Shown here piece by piece: positions 46,049-55,205 of a stretch of DNA of 64,000 nt; the stretch's first letter is position 1; every line of letters begins with the position of its first letter. This DNA comes from DRKI01 sp011051875 (lineage in GTDB: Bacteria; Desulfobacterota; Desulfobulbia; Desulfobulbales; Desulfobulbaceae). Where the stretch lies: assembly GCA_026990385.1 (NCBI GenBank), contig JALXDL010000054.1:85839-149838 (forward strand), in the 5' to 3' direction. Under the pieces are notes generated by a model that did no database searches, was not told the origin of the DNA, and saw only the letters and a program-made list of their open reading frames with translations. The position numbers and the translations under genes are program-made.

Positions 46049-46990
46049 TTACCCTGTTGTTCCTAATTCAGACATAACGTCGCGGGCGAGGCGTAGATAA
46101 CGAAAATTTTTATAGCGTATTGCGCCCACAAAATGAGCTACCACAGCGTTAGTTTTTAAATCCTGATATGTTCTCCAGCCGCTGCCTATATATACATCGC
46201 ACAAGTCATCCAGATTAACGGGATTTTTTCTCTCCGCTAACAGCACGGACCAAACGGATTGCTCGATTTCCCATTCATGAAAAATAGCTGGATCTTCTTC
46301 ACGGATAACAGACAAAACCCGCTTAAGTTGATTTTGCGGCACTGTCGCATCGATGCCCAGTAATCCGGAATTGAAATTGGCAATATCAAGTGTTTCAAAA
46401 GAAAATCCCATGGCATGGAAGCGTTCTGCCAGAAAGCTCCCGCCCCCGCCATAAAAATCCCCTTTGTAGTCTTGTGCAATCCAATCAGCTATGAAAGCAG
46501 GCTGCTTCAAAAAAAGCATATCGGAATCAAGAAAGATAACTTTCTTTCCGGAAAACCGTGCTATCACATTGAAACACTTTAAATATAATATCCGCACTGG
46601 AATATGGCTGAAATATTCTTCCCTGGGAGGCATGATCGCTTTTACAGAATCGGTCATAACCTGATCAATAACCGTAAACATTGATTTCTGATCATAAACC
46701 GTGATTCCCGGCAAATGCTCGGACAGCTCCCGTAACGATTGTGCCGTGAGGTCACCATCATTCTGAACGACCAATGCCACATCCGGACAAAATCGCAAGA
46801 ATGATTTTGCGGCCAGAATATAGGCTCGACAATTTACCTGATTTAAGGCGGAATACAGAACTGTACTCGCGGATGGATTTGTATTGATCGGAGGTGTAGC
46901 AAGCACTTTACGAAACAGGAAGTTTGAATTCTGTTGCATCTTCCTGTTGTAATAACGAAAGAGCTTTCCCCTGAAGTTTTGGAAAAACAA
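46049..46990 (-). CDS. GT8-like nucleotide-sugar transferase
   Basis: 313 aa. A GT-A-type core has the metal-binding DxD in KKVIFLDSDMLFLKQP and a later NFNSGLLGIDATV. The general layout matches family 8-like (glycogenin/LgtC-type) or related DUF transferases. Starts with TTG; GGGAG lies ten bases upstream at the end of the acyltransferase gene. Could also be a family without a CAZy number. No membrane segment. Confidence 0.72.
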   Translation of the reverse strand: MFFQNFRGKLFRYYNRKMQQNSNFLFRKVLATPPINTNPSASTVLYSALNQVNCRAYILAAKSFLRFCPDVALVVQNDGDLTAQSLRELSEHLPGITVYDQKSMFTVIDQVMTDSVKAIMPPREEYFSHIPVRILYLKCFNVIARFSGKKVIFLDSDMLFLKQPAFIADWIAQDYKGDFYGGGGSFLAERFHAMGFSFETLDIANFNSGLLGIDATVPQNQLKRVLSVIREEDPAIFHEWEIEQSVWSVLLAERKNPVNLDDLCDVYIGSGWRTYQDLKTNAVVAHFVGAIRYKNFRYLRLARDVMSELGTTG

Positions 46991-46992
46991 TT

Positions 46993-48069
46993 TTATTTCA
47001 CTCCCTTCAAGGTTACTCTTTTTCTTTTGATATTTAGAAAAAGAAAGGACATCATGGGAATTCTGCTTAATAACTCATGAATGAATAAGCAGAGCATTAT
47101 AGTAAGAATAACAGTCATTGCAAAACGTTCAAAACCGTCATGATCAATAAAAGATACTATAGCTCCAGAGACATAGACCAACAGGAACGAGTGGAACATG
47201 AAAATGGTGAGTGATCGTTCTCCAATGTATGACAAAAATACAGATATTCGATTGTAGTTATTTGCTAACATTATACTGCAATACAATACTAAATAAATAG
47301 CCGAAATTGCCTCCAGAGTATTAACCCATAAGCTGTCATATCTTCTGTAAAATAAATTCAGAACAAGATAATGATGATTTAAGGTAGTAATAACATACCC
47401 CCCCATAATTAAAACGGCAAGCACTGCAAACCAATGTCTAAATTTTTTATTTATTATCAATAAATTGCGGTGAAATTCATACCCTAATGCGTAAAAAAAG
47501 GTCGTAATGCAAACCAGATTCAGGCTCCAGAGTAAATCAGGGTACGTTCCATTTCCTCTGAACCATTGATTAGCCCAATATCCACCTACAAGGACAGACA
47601 GGATAACCGCCCATCGATAGTATATTTGCTTTGCCTTTCGCAAAAAAAAATTATGCAATATAAAAAAAGCCATTGCAGTACAAAACAGGCTGGGCAGGAA
47701 CCACAATACACCATAGGGCCAATGAAGTGTTCGTCCCGTGCCATAAACAATGCCTGCTACATCCTGAAAAAACTTAGCCAGATCATTATTCTTCAACAAA
47801 AGACAAACTACAAAGGACAAACATACGGCAAGGTATGGTTTCAAAAGGGAATTAAACCGTCTAGACAGCTGTTCCCTCATTGAGTGATTCGGATTAAAAA
47901 ACATGCCAGAGATGAAATAAAACAGAGGCATGTGAAAGGACAGTATAATTACCTGCCATGGAATATGGTCAACTTTTATGAAATGATCATGCTCCATCAC
48001 CACTAGGACTATGCCTATCCCTTTTGCAATATCCGCGGAAGTATCTCGCTTGTGATGGCACATATTCAT
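46993..48069 (-). CDS. Acyltransferase family 3 (fucose 4-O-acetylase-like) membrane protein
   Basis: 358 aa from MNMCHHKRDTSADIAKGIGI. Ten or so membrane segments; the family signature DTSADIAKGIGIVLVVMEHD carries the catalytic His, followed by FHMPLFYFISGMFF. It would O-acetylate a sugar of the glycan using a cytoplasmic acyl donor. A much longer frame is open to 48240, but it overlaps the upstream adenylating-enzyme gene, and the ATG directly after that gene's stop is preferred. Confidence 0.87.
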   Translation of the reverse strand: MNMCHHKRDTSADIAKGIGIVLVVMEHDHFIKVDHIPWQVIILSFHMPLFYFISGMFFNPNHSMREQLSRRFNSLLKPYLAVCLSFVVCLLLKNNDLAKFFQDVAGIVYGTGRTLHWPYGVLWFLPSLFCTAMAFFILHNFFLRKAKQIYYRWAVILSVLVGGYWANQWFRGNGTYPDLLWSLNLVCITTFFYALGYEFHRNLLIINKKFRHWFAVLAVLIMGGYVITTLNHHYLVLNLFYRRYDSLWVNTLEAISAIYLVLYCSIMLANNYNRISVFLSYIGERSLTIFMFHSFLLVYVSGAIVSFIDHDGFERFAMTVILTIMLCLFIHELLSRIPMMSFLFLNIKRKRVTLKGVK

Positions 48070-48070
48070 C

Positions 48071-49426
48071 TCACTGACATTCTTCAATCTTGCAGACAGA
48101 AAATCGGTATTTTCCCGATGTTTCCGGAGCGATCTCTTTAACCAACCTGAGCCGAACCTGGACCTCGTTGCCAAATGTCTCTCTAAAATAACTGACAAGC
48201 CGCTGGCCGGTGTCATCCGTATACCCCTCTCCCGGGACAATATTCAGGCATATATCGTTTATACTCTCTTGGACAATCTGCATCTGGTCTAGCGCTGGTA
48301 ATTTTGTCAGCGTATTTTCAATAAGTGAGATACCCGCGACCTTGGTACCATCCTGTTTAATGAGAAAATCTGCTACTCTGCCGACTACCTTATCCATGAG
48401 GGGAAGACCTCGACCGCAGGAACAGGTGCTGTCTAAAGGAATACCGACATCCTCCACCCGATAACGGATAAAAGGCATGGCCTTATTCATCAGGTCTGTA
48501 ACCACTATCTGACCGGGTTCGCCAGGAGCTGCTTCGGAACCATCTTCTTTAAGAAATTCTATGACTAGGTGTTCGATATTCATGTGCATGCCCTGATGCT
48601 TTTCACATTCACAGCCAATCAGACTCACCTCTTCACAGCCGTATCTGTCTGTAACGCTACAGTGAAATACCTTCTCAATCAGTTCCCGTTCATGGGGAAG
48701 AAGCATCATAGACGTTGAAATGATACCTTTGGGGGCTATTGACTCGATATGCAACCGTTCCACCTGCTGGGCTAGGAGATATATTGAGTGAGCATGACCA
48801 AAGAGCAGGGTCGGCTTGATGCGCTGCCAATCTCTGCTAAAGGCCAGAACCGATTCCTCGCTGACAGCCATAGTGTCAAGATAAATATAGGGTTGGACAC
48901 AGGCATCAATAATCCTTTCGCGCAGATTTGCCGGTAACTTCGGGTTACCCCATACTGCGCCGACAGGTTCACCCGGCTCCCAGCCGGTCCAACGGTCATG
49001 TCTTCTGGCACAGGCATTGCGTAATTCACTGCACTCTTCCGTAATATATATATCCAGTGCTTTCCCTGTTGAGCCACCGGTCTGGAAATGCAATAGTTCT
49101 TCCTTGTTGAAGCCATTAGAAATCATGGCCTTTCCGTATTGACGAATATCTTTTTTGGTCAATATTGGTACACGACGTATATCTTCAATACTTTTCAAGT
49201 CTTCCTGTCGCAGGCCATTCTCCTGAAATCGTTTCCGGTAAAAAGTATTGTGCTGCCACATGTAATCCCAGAGAACCTGCAATCGACGCCACTGAATATC
49301 CTCCAATTGCTGCCTGGAAAAATATTGGGTTCTTTCCAGCTTTTTCCAATAGGCGCGCCTAGGGCTACGTGACTTCAGCAACAGGAGCGGTTCACAGAAA
49401 TTACGACGAAACCAAGATCGGCTCAT
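48071..49426 (-). CDS. PaaK/CapK-like adenylate-forming enzyme (copy 2)
   Basis: 451 aa. Phosphate loop QTGGSTGKALDIYITEE and YGxxE in DRYGCEEVSLIGCECEKH are intact. The third motif is changed: IRYRVEDVG, with Glu where paralogues have Gly (YRxGD). The C-terminal ACT-like domain ends SGKYRFSVCKIEECQ. Its start overlaps the stop of the GT4 gene upstream by one base (TGATG), and an acyltransferase follows at once, which suggests that an activated acyl group is made and passed on. The acyl substrate is unknown. Confidence 0.85.
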   Translation of the reverse strand: MSRSWFRRNFCEPLLLLKSRSPRRAYWKKLERTQYFSRQQLEDIQWRRLQVLWDYMWQHNTFYRKRFQENGLRQEDLKSIEDIRRVPILTKKDIRQYGKAMISNGFNKEELLHFQTGGSTGKALDIYITEECSELRNACARRHDRWTGWEPGEPVGAVWGNPKLPANLRERIIDACVQPYIYLDTMAVSEESVLAFSRDWQRIKPTLLFGHAHSIYLLAQQVERLHIESIAPKGIISTSMMLLPHERELIEKVFHCSVTDRYGCEEVSLIGCECEKHQGMHMNIEHLVIEFLKEDGSEAAPGEPGQIVVTDLMNKAMPFIRYRVEDVGIPLDSTCSCGRGLPLMDKVVGRVADFLIKQDGTKVAGISLIENTLTKLPALDQMQIVQESINDICLNIVPGEGYTDDTGQRLVSYFRETFGNEVQVRLRLVKEIAPETSGKYRFSVCKIEECQ

Positions 49427-50550
49427 CAGGAGGCCCTCGCCAGCAAATCCTGGTAATAGTTCTGCAGCTCAGTCATGGTCTTCGACCAGGAGTAATTTTC
49501 TTTTATTTTATCAAGCGATCGTTGTCCGTACCGTTCCCGTAGCTCTTGATCAGTTATCATCTGACGCAGGGCATCAGCCAAGGAATCTGGGTCAGCTGGA
49601 GGAACACAAATGCCATTGTTTTCATCAACCAGTTCCGTGTTGCCCCCGACAGCTGTTGCAATAACCGGGAGGCCACAGGCCATGTACTCAAGAATTGCAT
49701 TGGACAGCCCTTCCCTATCTGAACAGAGCACACCTATATCAAGCGAATAAAGGTAAGAAGAAACATTAGTCACAGCACCCATAAAGTGAACTTTTTCCTG
49801 TATCCCCAGTTCAGCAGCAAGGGTTACCAATTCCTCACGCCGAGGGCCATCCCCTAGAAAAAGAATTTGAAACTTAAGATTATCTACAGTCAAGATGGCT
49901 GCCGCCTCCAACAAAAGTTCATGGCGTTTAACCTGTGTCAGGCTGGCGACAAGCCCTATCCACACACTACCAGGAAACTTCTGAAAAATAGCAGGAGACT
50001 CTTCAGGTTTTTTAGGGATATACACACCGTTTCTAATCACCTTGATTTTTTCAGGATCAGTCTTTTCCTTTTTTGCAACATATTGTCGTACATGTTCACT
50101 GTTGGCAATAATACCGGAAAAGTAATGATTTACCCATGGTAATGCTAAACCATACAGGGCATGATACCATGGCCGGTTGACCATGCCCAAGCCCATATCA
50201 CGCCGACTGGAAAGCAGGATCACGGAAGAACGGGTAAAAAAACGGCTTAAAAAAGCAACAAAAATAGAATCTTCAAAAAAGGTCTGGACAATCCTGACCT
50301 GCCGTTCATCAAGACAATGGGTAAGCCGCTGAACAACTTTTGGAAAACAGAATTTTAAAAAACCTCTATACCCCAAGACAATACAGGGACACGGCAACTC
50401 GTTTTTCAACATCCACGGTGATTGCCACAGACAAATTAGGATAGGCTCAAACCGGGTTCGATCCAAGAGGTGTATAGTTTCAAGCAGCTGTTTTTGCGTG
50501 CCGGCAGTGTCACAGGATATTGTATCTATTAAATAAGCAATACAGTTCAT
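49426..50550 (-). CDS. Family 4 glycosyltransferase
   Basis: 374 aa. The N-terminal domain has TISCDTAGTQKQLLETIHLL. The C-terminal GT-B domain has VWIGLVASLTQVKRHELLLE, LFLGDGPRREELVTLAAELG and the EX7E site DREGLSNAILEYMACGLPVI. Translationally coupled to the adenylating enzyme downstream. Donor and acceptor unknown. Confidence 0.91.
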   Translation of the reverse strand: MNCIAYLIDTISCDTAGTQKQLLETIHLLDRTRFEPILICLWQSPWMLKNELPCPCIVLGYRGFLKFCFPKVVQRLTHCLDERQVRIVQTFFEDSIFVAFLSRFFTRSSVILLSSRRDMGLGMVNRPWYHALYGLALPWVNHYFSGIIANSEHVRQYVAKKEKTDPEKIKVIRNGVYIPKKPEESPAIFQKFPGSVWIGLVASLTQVKRHELLLEAAAILTVDNLKFQILFLGDGPRREELVTLAAELGIQEKVHFMGAVTNVSSYLYSLDIGVLCSDREGLSNAILEYMACGLPVIATAVGGNTELVDENNGICVPPADPDSLADALRQMITDQELRERYGQRSLDKIKENYSWSKTMTELQNYYQDLLARAS

Positions 50551-50555
50551 GAAAG

Positions 50556-52007
50556 TTAGTAAGCAGGAAGCAAGTTTCTTATTTTGGCTACAATTTCTTG
50601 AGGAAGAATTTTACATATAAAAAATAGAGATACAAAAATAAAATATAATAAAAGTTTCAGTATGGTATTGACAATTAAATTATCTACTGGAACAAAAATA
50701 GAAACAATAAATATAACTATACTGCTTGTAAAAATTAATATAATTTTTTTATAATCAAATGGTATTGGATATGTCTTTTGCGCAAAAAACAATGTCAGTA
50801 TAGTCGTTACCAAGTAGCTGCAATTCATTGAAATAACTGCGCCAAGAATCCCATAATGACTGATTAATAACCAATTGAGCAACACATTCACTCCCATTGC
50901 AATTCCGTTGACATAAGCAATATATCGAGTCTTTTTTGCAATGGCTATCCCTGTTTCAAAATGATACTTGAGGCCAAAAATTATCATTGATAATACAATT
51001 GCTGGTATAAACTTAGCAGCTCCATAATACTGCTCTGTTGTCATTAAATGAATTATCTGATGGGAAAAAAGAGCTATCAACATTCCAATAGCGCAAATTG
51101 CAACAAGATAATATGTCAATATATCAGAATAAGATTGCCGAGCATCTTTTCGTTTCATTATCTGAAACCGTCTGGGTAGAAAAGTCTGCAGAAACGGAGA
51201 TGTTATGAGTGAATGTATAGCAGTACCAACTTTCTGGGCAATAGCATACAGTCCTGTCTCAAACGGAGAAAAAAAGTAATTGATAAATAATTTATCTGAC
51301 TCGTTTATAATTCCTCTGAATATAGAAGAGAAGATCAGTGGAAACGCAAAAAAGACCATGTCTCTAGTGATCGAAATAGAAAAACCTATGCCCGTTCTTC
51401 GCAAGGAGAGAAAGGCCAGTAGCAGAGAAAAGATGATTGATGACAACAGGGTTGCATAATAAACTCCGATGACACCTTTTTTCAGATATACGACAAAAAA
51501 GACATTACAGGAAATGAGAAAAACCATCCGGATAAGGCTTATTTTGACATACTTAACCGACTCCGCCTGTATGCGAAGATAATCCATACCTATATCGGTT
51601 ATCAAGCCAAAGAGTAGTGCCAGCAAGGCTACTGAAAAAACACCAGCATACTGATCAGTATGAAAAAGGCCCTTTGAAAGGAATGGAGATAACAAATGAA
51701 GAACTGGAGAAAAAACAACTAAAATTGTAAATGCAACCCAATAGGCGCTGGAAATAACAAGGTTTCGTTTTTCCTGTTCTTCATACTCATAATAAAAACG
51801 AGCCAGTGCGTTGATAATGCCTAAACTTATAATAAGTCCTACTATCCACCGCGCAACATCAACCAGTGCCATAACGCCATAATCCACGGGCGTCAAATAC
51901 CTTGTATATAAGGGTAAAAGTAAAAACCCGATGGCCTGCCCAATAATAGTCCCAAGCCCATACACGCTGGAATGCTTAAGGAGAAATTTTAGTTCGCTAA
52001 ATTGCAC
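50556..52007 (-). CDS. Wzx-type polysaccharide flippase
   Basis: 483 aa polytopic membrane protein with about 12 to 14 hydrophobic segments. It begins FLLKHSSVYGLGTIIGQAIG then FLLLPLYTRYLTPVDYGVMA, typical of the polysaccharide transporter branch of the MOP superfamily. It should flip undecaprenyl-linked repeat units to the periplasm for the polymerase encoded at 42060-43292. GTG start without a clear ribosome-binding site. Confidence 0.92.
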   Translation of the reverse strand: MQFSELKFLLKHSSVYGLGTIIGQAIGFLLLPLYTRYLTPVDYGVMALVDVARWIVGLIISLGIINALARFYYEYEEQEKRNLVISSAYWVAFTILVVFSPVLHLLSPFLSKGLFHTDQYAGVFSVALLALLFGLITDIGMDYLRIQAESVKYVKISLIRMVFLISCNVFFVVYLKKGVIGVYYATLLSSIIFSLLLAFLSLRRTGIGFSISITRDMVFFAFPLIFSSIFRGIINESDKLFINYFFSPFETGLYAIAQKVGTAIHSLITSPFLQTFLPRRFQIMKRKDARQSYSDILTYYLVAICAIGMLIALFSHQIIHLMTTEQYYGAAKFIPAIVLSMIIFGLKYHFETGIAIAKKTRYIAYVNGIAMGVNVLLNWLLISHYGILGAVISMNCSYLVTTILTLFFAQKTYPIPFDYKKIILIFTSSIVIFIVSIFVPVDNLIVNTILKLLLYFIFVSLFFICKILPQEIVAKIRNLLPAY

Positions 52008-52076
52008 AATATTTCACACAATAAGATCAGTCATAGATAGATATCTTATACTTATCCACAGCACATTGGCATACTT

Positions 52077-52748
52077 TCATTCTTCAAGAAAAAAACCTAA
52101 TTCCTGTAATTCGTTACTATATTTTTTTCTGACAAAACCAGGAATAACCTCCTTATATTCCCCAAAAAATTCATGGAGCATAGGTCCTGCAAATTTCTTC
52201 TCTTTCTTACAATGTTCAAATTGTTTTTTATTTCTATAGCCGACAACTTCAGCAGGGTTACCGACAACAACTGCCAATGGAGGGACATTGTTAGAGACAA
52301 CTGCACCCATCCCCACAATGGCGCCCTCACCGATTTCTACACCAGGCATAATATGCGCGGCAAAACCTATCCAAACGAAATCCCGGATAATTATCGGGCG
52401 AATTGTTATTATATTATCGTAAGGAAGATATTTCGGCCGCAGATAATTATGGGCAAAGGAAACCAGAATGCTCTTCGAGCCGACTCCCACATAATCACCT
52501 ATATGAATTCCCCCCATGGAATGCAGGATGCAATCACTCTGGACAAGACAGTTTTTTCCAATCCTCACCCTTGACGGCCATGAAATAGAGACATTGTCTT
52601 CTATTTTCGTCCCCGGCCCACATAATCTGATTGCATTTTTATTTTCTTCAGCTCTTTTATGAACATCATAGAGAGTTGAAGCGTAGCGAATCCCATGGCA
52701 ACACCGAAAAGGCCATGTTGTTATTTTTTTTAATAACGATGCAATCAT
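52077..52748 (-). CDS. Hexapeptide-repeat acyltransferase (WbbJ-like)
   Basis: 223 aa. A left-handed beta helix is built from hexapeptide repeats (VRIGKNCLVQSDCILHSMGG, IHIGDYVGVGSKSILVSFAH) and the later IRDFVWIGFAAHIMPGVEIG and EGAIVGMGAVVSNNVPPLAV. C-terminal 45 residues are helical. Expected to acetylate a sugar hydroxyl with acetyl-CoA. Lies nine bases after the SGNH-like gene. Confidence 0.9.
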   Translation of the reverse strand: MIASLLKKITTWPFRCCHGIRYASTLYDVHKRAEENKNAIRLCGPGTKIEDNVSISWPSRVRIGKNCLVQSDCILHSMGGIHIGDYVGVGSKSILVSFAHNYLRPKYLPYDNIITIRPIIIRDFVWIGFAAHIMPGVEIGEGAIVGMGAVVSNNVPPLAVVVGNPAEVVGYRNKKQFEHCKKEKKFAGPMLHEFFGEYKEVIPGFVRKKYSNELQELGFFLEE

Positions 52749-52757
52749 AACGTACCG

Positions 52758-53576
52758 TTAAAGGGTGTTTGCAAGTAAAAGCAGCAGGTTTTCAGCTATC
52801 CATTTCTGACCTGTCTGATTAAGATGGCCGCCATCGGAAGAGTATGCAGGGACCATGGCAGCGTACTTGGACCCTTTATACTCAAAAGTTTTCTTTCGAC
52901 CATTAGGTTCCGTAGACTCGTAACCGGCAATATCAAATACAGGTTCTTTGTCCTGATATTCAGCAAGAAGCAGTTGGTTAAACTGATTTCGCTTGATGTT
53001 GTCTTTGAACTCCCAAGGTTCTCTGCCAATTATGCTCTTAAGCCTTGCCTTCCAGGAAATAGGCTGGGTACGCAGTGGCATGGTAAAATGGATGATAATC
53101 AATCCGGGATGTTCTTCTCTGAGCCTGGCCATGGCCTTTTTGTACTGATCGAAGATCTTTCGGACATTCACATTGTCATTGGCGTCCACGTAACAGAACT
53201 TGAGGGCGGCGGCATCCGGAATCACTCCCAGTTCATGATCAATAACATTGACAAAATCATTGATTTTTGTTTCCGGTTTGGTATTTTCGCCGACTCTTGA
53301 GTGGAGCAGTACCCCATCATTCTTGTCCAGTGAACGACCTTCAACAATATGTAGCTTGATTTCTGGGTATTCCTGTTCAACCAGTTTGATTCCGTCTATG
53401 ATGTTGAAACCAACCGACTGATGACCGAAATAAATATTCTTTTTCGCCAGTTCCTGCCATTTTTCAGCAGGAACGTCTGATATTTTTTTATATTGCATTG
53501 TTTCTCCCGCAACGGATTCACTAAGTGACACACTTACCCATATACAGACTGACAACAAAAAACATAACATTTTCAT
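52758..53576 (-). CDS. Exported SGNH-hydrolase-like protein of the exosortase locus
   Basis: 272 aa with a signal peptide (MKMLCFLLSVCIWVSVSLSE). Block I-like segment IYFGHQSVGFNIIDGIKLVE has Ser in GHQS rather than GDS. A late DxxH appears in YSSDGGHLNQTGQKWIAENL, as in SGNH catalytic dyads, and the intervening FCYVDANDNVNV may supply oxyanion residues. It could remove or add acyl groups on the exported glycan. Its start overlaps the stop of the VOC gene (ATGA). Confidence 0.72.
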   Translation of the reverse strand: MKMLCFLLSVCIWVSVSLSESVAGETMQYKKISDVPAEKWQELAKKNIYFGHQSVGFNIIDGIKLVEQEYPEIKLHIVEGRSLDKNDGVLLHSRVGENTKPETKINDFVNVIDHELGVIPDAAALKFCYVDANDNVNVRKIFDQYKKAMARLREEHPGLIIIHFTMPLRTQPISWKARLKSIIGREPWEFKDNIKRNQFNQLLLAEYQDKEPVFDIAGYESTEPNGRKKTFEYKGSKYAAMVPAYSSDGGHLNQTGQKWIAENLLLLLANTL

Positions 53577-54010
53577 TTTTCTCTTTCTGTCTCCTGGTCA
53601 ACAACACCAGCTCGTTTGTCGGTGTCAATAAGTTCGATATTCAGTCCCTGCCCGGCAAAAACAAAGGCAATATCTTCATTGGCAAAAGCCTCTCCCGGCT
53701 CCGGCGGGGTTAATATCCGCAAGCCGAACTCCTCCATGCGTGCCAGTTCTTTCTTCAGGTTTTCACACTTAAAACAAATATGGTGGAGCCCTCCACCACG
53801 CCTGGCAAAACGATAAACTGGCGAGGTCTCGTCAACGGGTTCCAGGAGTTTTACGGGGAGGGAGCCTTCTTTTTGCAGAAAAACAACATATACCTTCTGG
53901 CGGGTATTTTTCACTTTTTGGGTATAGGGGGTATAACCAAAAACTTTTCCCCAGCGTTCTATTGCCTCTTCAAGGGAAGGGACGACAATACCTATATGAT
54001 CTATATTCAA
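53573..54010 (-). CDS. VOC (glyoxalase-fold) protein, methylmalonyl-CoA-epimerase-like
   Basis: 145 aa, a normal size for a single vicinal-oxygen-chelate protein. MNIDHIGIVVPSLEEAIERW (start codon TTG) carries the first metal His; GGGLHHICFKCENLKKELAR the second; NIELIDTD ends with the metal Glu. AGGAG eight bases before the TTG decides the start, and this start also avoids the overlap with the GT2 gene that a longer frame would need. The pattern resembles methylmalonyl-CoA epimerase, yet the gene sits in a polysaccharide operon, so it may act on an acyl-CoA used to decorate the glycan. This is inference. Confidence 0.8.
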   Translation of the reverse strand: MNIDHIGIVVPSLEEAIERWGKVFGYTPYTQKVKNTRQKVYVVFLQKEGSLPVKLLEPVDETSPVYRFARRGGGLHHICFKCENLKKELARMEEFGLRILTPPEPGEAFANEDIAFVFAGQGLNIELIDTDKRAGVVDQETEREK

Positions 54011-54038
54011 CGAGGATACTCCTGTTGGTGATTCTGTC

Positions 54039-55205
54039 TCACCCTTTCCTGGGCGACCAGATAACCTGCTTTTTTCCCTGTATGAATTTAATCGCTGCAT
54101 GCATGGACGCCGCATTTAGCAAGATGAAATAATACAACAGTCTTGAAACGGCAAATTCTTTCTGCAGACGTACCAGGAGGGGCGAGAGTGCAGCGCCAAA
54201 ATAACAGCCGAGTTGGAGTGCCAGAATCACTCTATAGAACAGGGAATCAACAGCCAGCAGAATATTTGTCACAAGGGCTACAGCAAGAAACAGAAAACAA
54301 CTGTACCGCAACACCTTATGAGACCAGAGCTGCCACGCAAAAAGCAAGCCGCCGGACCCAAAAAGCAATTGCCGCATATCCTTCAAGGCCCAGAGTGCAC
54401 GCAGGGTGACCCGTACCCGCATTCGATACTCATCACTGCTGTCCTGCAACGAATCTTCTTTCAGAAGTGCTTCAGGTTCATAGACAACTCTGTATCCTTG
54501 TTCCACCACTTTCAGAGGCTGGACAAAATCCGGCAACTGGTCGGGATTGAGCGGTGAATACAACTCCCGTCGCATGGCATCAATACCACCATCCACCCCG
54601 ACAACGGACCCGAGATCGGTTTCAATATCCCGCAACCGGTTTTCGTATCTCATATAGGCCGAGCAGCCATCCCCTATGGGGTTTCCGTCCGGGTTGACGT
54701 AAATCATTTTGCCGGTGACATACCCAACCCTGTGATCAGCAAAATTTGCCACGAGTTTCTGCAGAGCATCCGGAGCGTAAATTGAATTGGCATCCGAAAA
54801 CAACAGAATTTCTCCCTGTGCCAGGGGAACGGCAAGATTTAGTGCTGAAGTCTTCCCTGCCCGCGGAGACTGCCGGAGAAGTATTACCCCCCGGTCGGCA
54901 AAGGATTCCACAATGGCGTCGGTTTGGTCTTCCGACCCATCGGATGTAACGATGATTTCGAGCTTATCTTTAGGATAATCAAGGGAAAGTTTATTCTCAA
55001 CTGTTGCGGCAATACAATCTTCCTCGTTATAGGCGGCAATAATTATGGTGACAGGCGGAGAGATACGCTGTTTGGCAACGGGCCGTCTGCAGATCTTTGC
55101 CAGCAACGCTGCACAGAGGGGATAGCCCGCATAGGCATACACCAGTGCCAGCAGTGAAAACCAGAATATACCTGTTAAAATGCTTATCCACAAATCATAT
55201 ACCAC
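54039..55205 (-). CDS. Family 2 glycosyltransferase, ICA/processive type
   Basis: 388 aa. An N-terminal membrane segment (GIFWFSLLALVYAYAGYPLC) precedes the GT-A core: PPVTIIIAAYNEEDCIAATV, KLEIIVTSDGSEDQTDAIVE, ILLFSDANSIYAPDALQKLV, and GVDGGIDAMRRELYSPL. Three membrane segments follow at the C-terminus (about 295-375). The core lacks an obvious QxxRW box; it reads RMRVRVTLRALWAL. It could begin the glycan or extend it. Overlaps the EpsI gene by 11 bases. Confidence 0.88.
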   Translation of the reverse strand: MVYDLWISILTGIFWFSLLALVYAYAGYPLCAALLAKICRRPVAKQRISPPVTIIIAAYNEEDCIAATVENKLSLDYPKDKLEIIVTSDGSEDQTDAIVESFADRGVILLRQSPRAGKTSALNLAVPLAQGEILLFSDANSIYAPDALQKLVANFADHRVGYVTGKMIYVNPDGNPIGDGCSAYMRYENRLRDIETDLGSVVGVDGGIDAMRRELYSPLNPDQLPDFVQPLKVVEQGYRVVYEPEALLKEDSLQDSSDEYRMRVRVTLRALWALKDMRQLLFGSGGLLFAWQLWSHKVLRYSCFLFLAVALVTNILLAVDSLFYRVILALQLGCYFGAALSPLLVRLQKEFAVSRLLYYFILLNAASMHAAIKFIQGKKQVIWSPRKG

